Assembly (NCBI GenBank): GCA_021813305.1 | Contig: JAKALE010000018.1 | Location: 1-7,063 of the forward strand | DNA from: a bacterium | GTDB taxonomy: Bacteria; Patescibacteria; Paceibacteria; UBA6257; Brennerbacteraceae | DNA: 7,063 bases | Direction of reading: 5' to 3' | Part shown: in pieces, positions 5,767 to 7,063 of the stretch | How positions within the stretch are numbered: the first letter of the stretch is position 1 | How the letters are laid out: each line of letters opens with the position of its first letter | Position numbers and translations under genes: made by a program | The notes under the pieces: model-generated | Told to the model about the DNA's origin: nothing | The model's input: only the letters and a program-made list of their open reading frames with translations | Databases searched by the model: none

Positions 5767-6669
5767 ATGATCAGCATTGTCAAACATCGCGTCTGGTTTT
5801 ACGTCATCTCGGGAATTCTTATCACGGCAAGCATTGCGTCGCTCGTTTTCTGGGGGCTCAGGCCGGGCATTGATTTTGAGGGCGGCACGTATTGGGAATT
5901 CCAATTTTCAAAGCCCTTGGACAAAACGGTTGTAGAGCAGGCGTTGCAAAAAGCCGTAACCGGCGACGTCATCGTCCAGCAATCAGGCGATCTGTTCACG
6001 GTGCGCACCAAGGAACTGACCGAGCAGGATCACCAAACCCTCATCGGCGTTGCCAAGAATATCGATCCGTCGTTTTCCGAACTCCAATGGCAAACTGTAG
6101 GCCCGACGGTGGGAGACACGTTGCGCCAGAAATCGATCGAGGCGATCATCTTCGTCATCATCGGCATATCGCTTTATGTCGCATTCGCGTTCCGGCATGC
6201 ATCCCGTCCCATCAGCTCCTGGAAATACGGGCTCATCACGGTCGCCACATTGTTCCATGACGTGAGCATTCCGTTGGGATTTTTCGCGATCATCGGCCAT
6301 TTCTTGCATATTGAAATAGACACGAATTTCATCGTGGCGATGCTGGTCATCATGGGATTCTCGGTCCACGACACGATCGTGGTGTTCGACCGCATCCGCG
6401 AAAAACTGCGCGTCCTGCGCGTGGCGACGCCGTTTCCGGACATCGTGAACCAAAGCCTCAACGAAACCCTGACCCGCTCGATCAACACTTCCTTTACCGT
6501 GCTCTTGGCGCTTGTCGCGGTCTATATTTGGGGCAGCTACACGCTCAAATGGTTCATCCTGACCCTCATGGTCGGCATTTTTACCGGAACCTACTCGTCC
6601 ATTTTCATCGGAAGCACGCTTTTGGTCGACGTATGGCGTCTGCAGGAACGGGCGCGGATGCGGAAATAA
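5767..6669 (+). CDS. secF: Protein translocase subunit SecF, 300 aa
   Basis: Membrane partner of SecD in the proton-driven SecDF export motor. Visible parts: first helix at about 10-30; GIDFEGGT at 34-41, the SecF counterpart of the SecD glycine motif; a short extracytoplasmic domain to about residue 120 ending in VGPTVGDTLRQKS, typical of SecF; then five membrane helices from about 124 to 287, with LFHDVSIPLG (162-171) and the hallmark GFSVHDTIVVFDRIRE (197-212), whose Asp202 corresponds to the conserved SecF acidic position. NETLTRSINTSFT (232-244) is also a family signature. About 300 residues is the normal length. The protein ends in a basic tail (RARMRK), and the operon terminator follows 20 bases later. 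Confidence 0.97.
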   Translation: MISIVKHRVWFYVISGILITASIASLVFWGLRPGIDFEGGTYWEFQFSKPLDKTVVEQALQKAVTGDVIVQQSGDLFTVRTKELTEQDHQTLIGVAKNIDPSFSELQWQTVGPTVGDTLRQKSIEAIIFVIIGISLYVAFAFRHASRPISSWKYGLITVATLFHDVSIPLGFFAIIGHFLHIEIDTNFIVAMLVIMGFSVHDTIVVFDRIREKLRVLRVATPFPDIVNQSLNETLTRSINTSFTVLLALVAVYIWGSYTLKWFILTLMVGIFTGTYSSIFIGSTLLVDVWRLQERARMRK

Positions 6670-6689
6670 ACATCCGGCACATCCTTCGC

Positions 6690-6720
6690 GAAAACATCCC
6701 GGCCCGCCCGGGATGTTTTC
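6690..6720 (+). terminator. Intrinsic terminator of the secDF operon
   Basis: GAAAACATCCCGG (6690-6702), loop CCCGC, CCGGGATGTTTTC (6708-6720): a perfect 13-bp stem with a GC-rich top. The T-run (TTTT) is short and lies within the stem, so termination may be less sharp than at 3346-3376. Its ACATCC/GGATGT core is shared with that terminator. Confidence 0.82.
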
Positions 6721-6752
6721 AAATTGCATGCCGAATCCGGGAAAAATCTTGT

Positions 6753-6758
6753 TATACT
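6753..6758 (+). promoter_or_regulatory. -10 box of the ftsW-like gene, apparently leaderless
   Basis: TATACT lies 6 bases before ATG 6765, so transcription would begin at or beside the start codon. No good -35 is found at 17 bases (GCCGAA); TTGCAT at 6724-6729 is 23 bases away. There is no Shine-Dalgarno between the terminator and the ATG. Confidence 0.55.
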
Positions 6759-6764
6759 TAGTTC

Positions 6765-7063
6765 ATGAAGCCGCATCGTCCGGACAAATTGCTCATCACG
6801 CTCTTTGTCGTACTCTTGTGCCTTGGTTTGTTCAGTCTGTTTGACGCGTCGTCCGTACGGGGACAAATTGCATACAACAACCCATTCTATTACTTGCAAA
6901 AACAAGTATTGTTCCTTGTTGCCGGCATGGTGGTTTTTTGGATCATGTACAAAGTCCCGCACCAGTTCTGGAAAAAATTCGCGTTTCTCATCATTCTCGC
7001 GGGATTAGCCTCCATGCTGCTGGTGTTCATGCCGCACATTGGCCTCTCGCTCAAAGGCGCGAC
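6765..7063 (+). CDS. FtsW/RodA/SpoVE-family cell-wall synthesis protein, N-terminal 99 aa (3' end outside window)
   Basis: SEDS-family polytopic membrane protein; members polymerise peptidoglycan glycan strands from lipid II, FtsW in division and RodA in elongation. The visible part has a basic start (MKPHRPDK), a first helix at about 9-27 leading into LFDASSV, where the family usually has a SAS/SS motif, then NPFYYLQKQ (39-47) matching the family's short loop before helix 2 (about 48-62), and helix 3 (about 72-90) followed by GLSLKGA, which matches the start of the family's GxxxxGAxRW motif cut by the window edge. FtsW and RodA cannot be separated on this fragment. It begins a new transcription unit after the secDF terminator. 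Confidence 0.9.
   Translation, partial: MKPHRPDKLLITLFVVLLCLGLFSLFDASSVRGQIAYNNPFYYLQKQVLFLVAGMVVFWIMYKVPHQFWKKFAFLIILAGLASMLLVFMPHIGLSLKGA

Noticed and set aside
5983..6729. - strand open frame of 248 codons across secF
   Set aside because: It is antisense to conserved SecF motifs and rich in Arg, His, Asp and Glu, as expected from reverse-reading membrane-helix codons.
6591..6962. - strand open frame of 123 codons over the end of secF, the terminator and the start of the ftsW-like gene
   Set aside because: It overlaps two recognisable + strand genes and a perfect terminator hairpin, and has no expression signals.

Overview
The window is bacterial and almost entirely protein-coding, with tight gene spacing, compact single-copy genes and very little Shine-Dalgarno usage. 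Several traits fit a Patescibacteria/CPR-type genome: a one-domain M16 protease beside a prolyl-tRNA editing protein, separate short secD and secF, a tRNA without encoded CCA, and start codons lying directly behind -10 boxes. The phylum is an inference from these traits and cannot be proven from this sequence alone.

Positions 1-3376 (+ strand) hold the end of an operon: an FKBP-type prolyl isomerase (C-terminal part only), an M16 zinc protease, a YbaK-type aminoacyl-tRNA deacylase, an HD-domain hydrolase of unknown substrate and a family 2 glycosyltransferase. Gaps are 2, 2, 14 and 3 bases, and the unit ends in a strong hairpin terminator. The first three genes have protein quality-control or translation-fidelity roles; the last two do not obviously belong to that theme.

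Positions 3382-4295 (- strand) hold three small units that converge on the same terminator: a 142-residue protein of unknown family, tRNA-Lys(UUU) with its own promoter and terminator, and a 74-residue protein with one predicted membrane segment and a C-terminal cysteine cluster. The last has a promoter candidate and the only near-perfect Shine-Dalgarno sequence I see.

Positions 4296-4364 form a divergent promoter region with a 12-bp perfect palindrome. From there, secD and secF (+) run as a two-gene operon for the SecDF part of the protein-export machinery, closed by a 13-bp-stem terminator at 6690-6720. A new promoter then drives the start of an FtsW/RodA/SpoVE-family gene (cell-wall synthesis), which is cut by the window end.

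No mobile element, CRISPR array or obviously new multi-gene system is visible. The points most worth a second look are the apparent leaderless starts of three transcription units, the orphan Cys-rich small membrane protein, and the unknown gene divergent from secDF.
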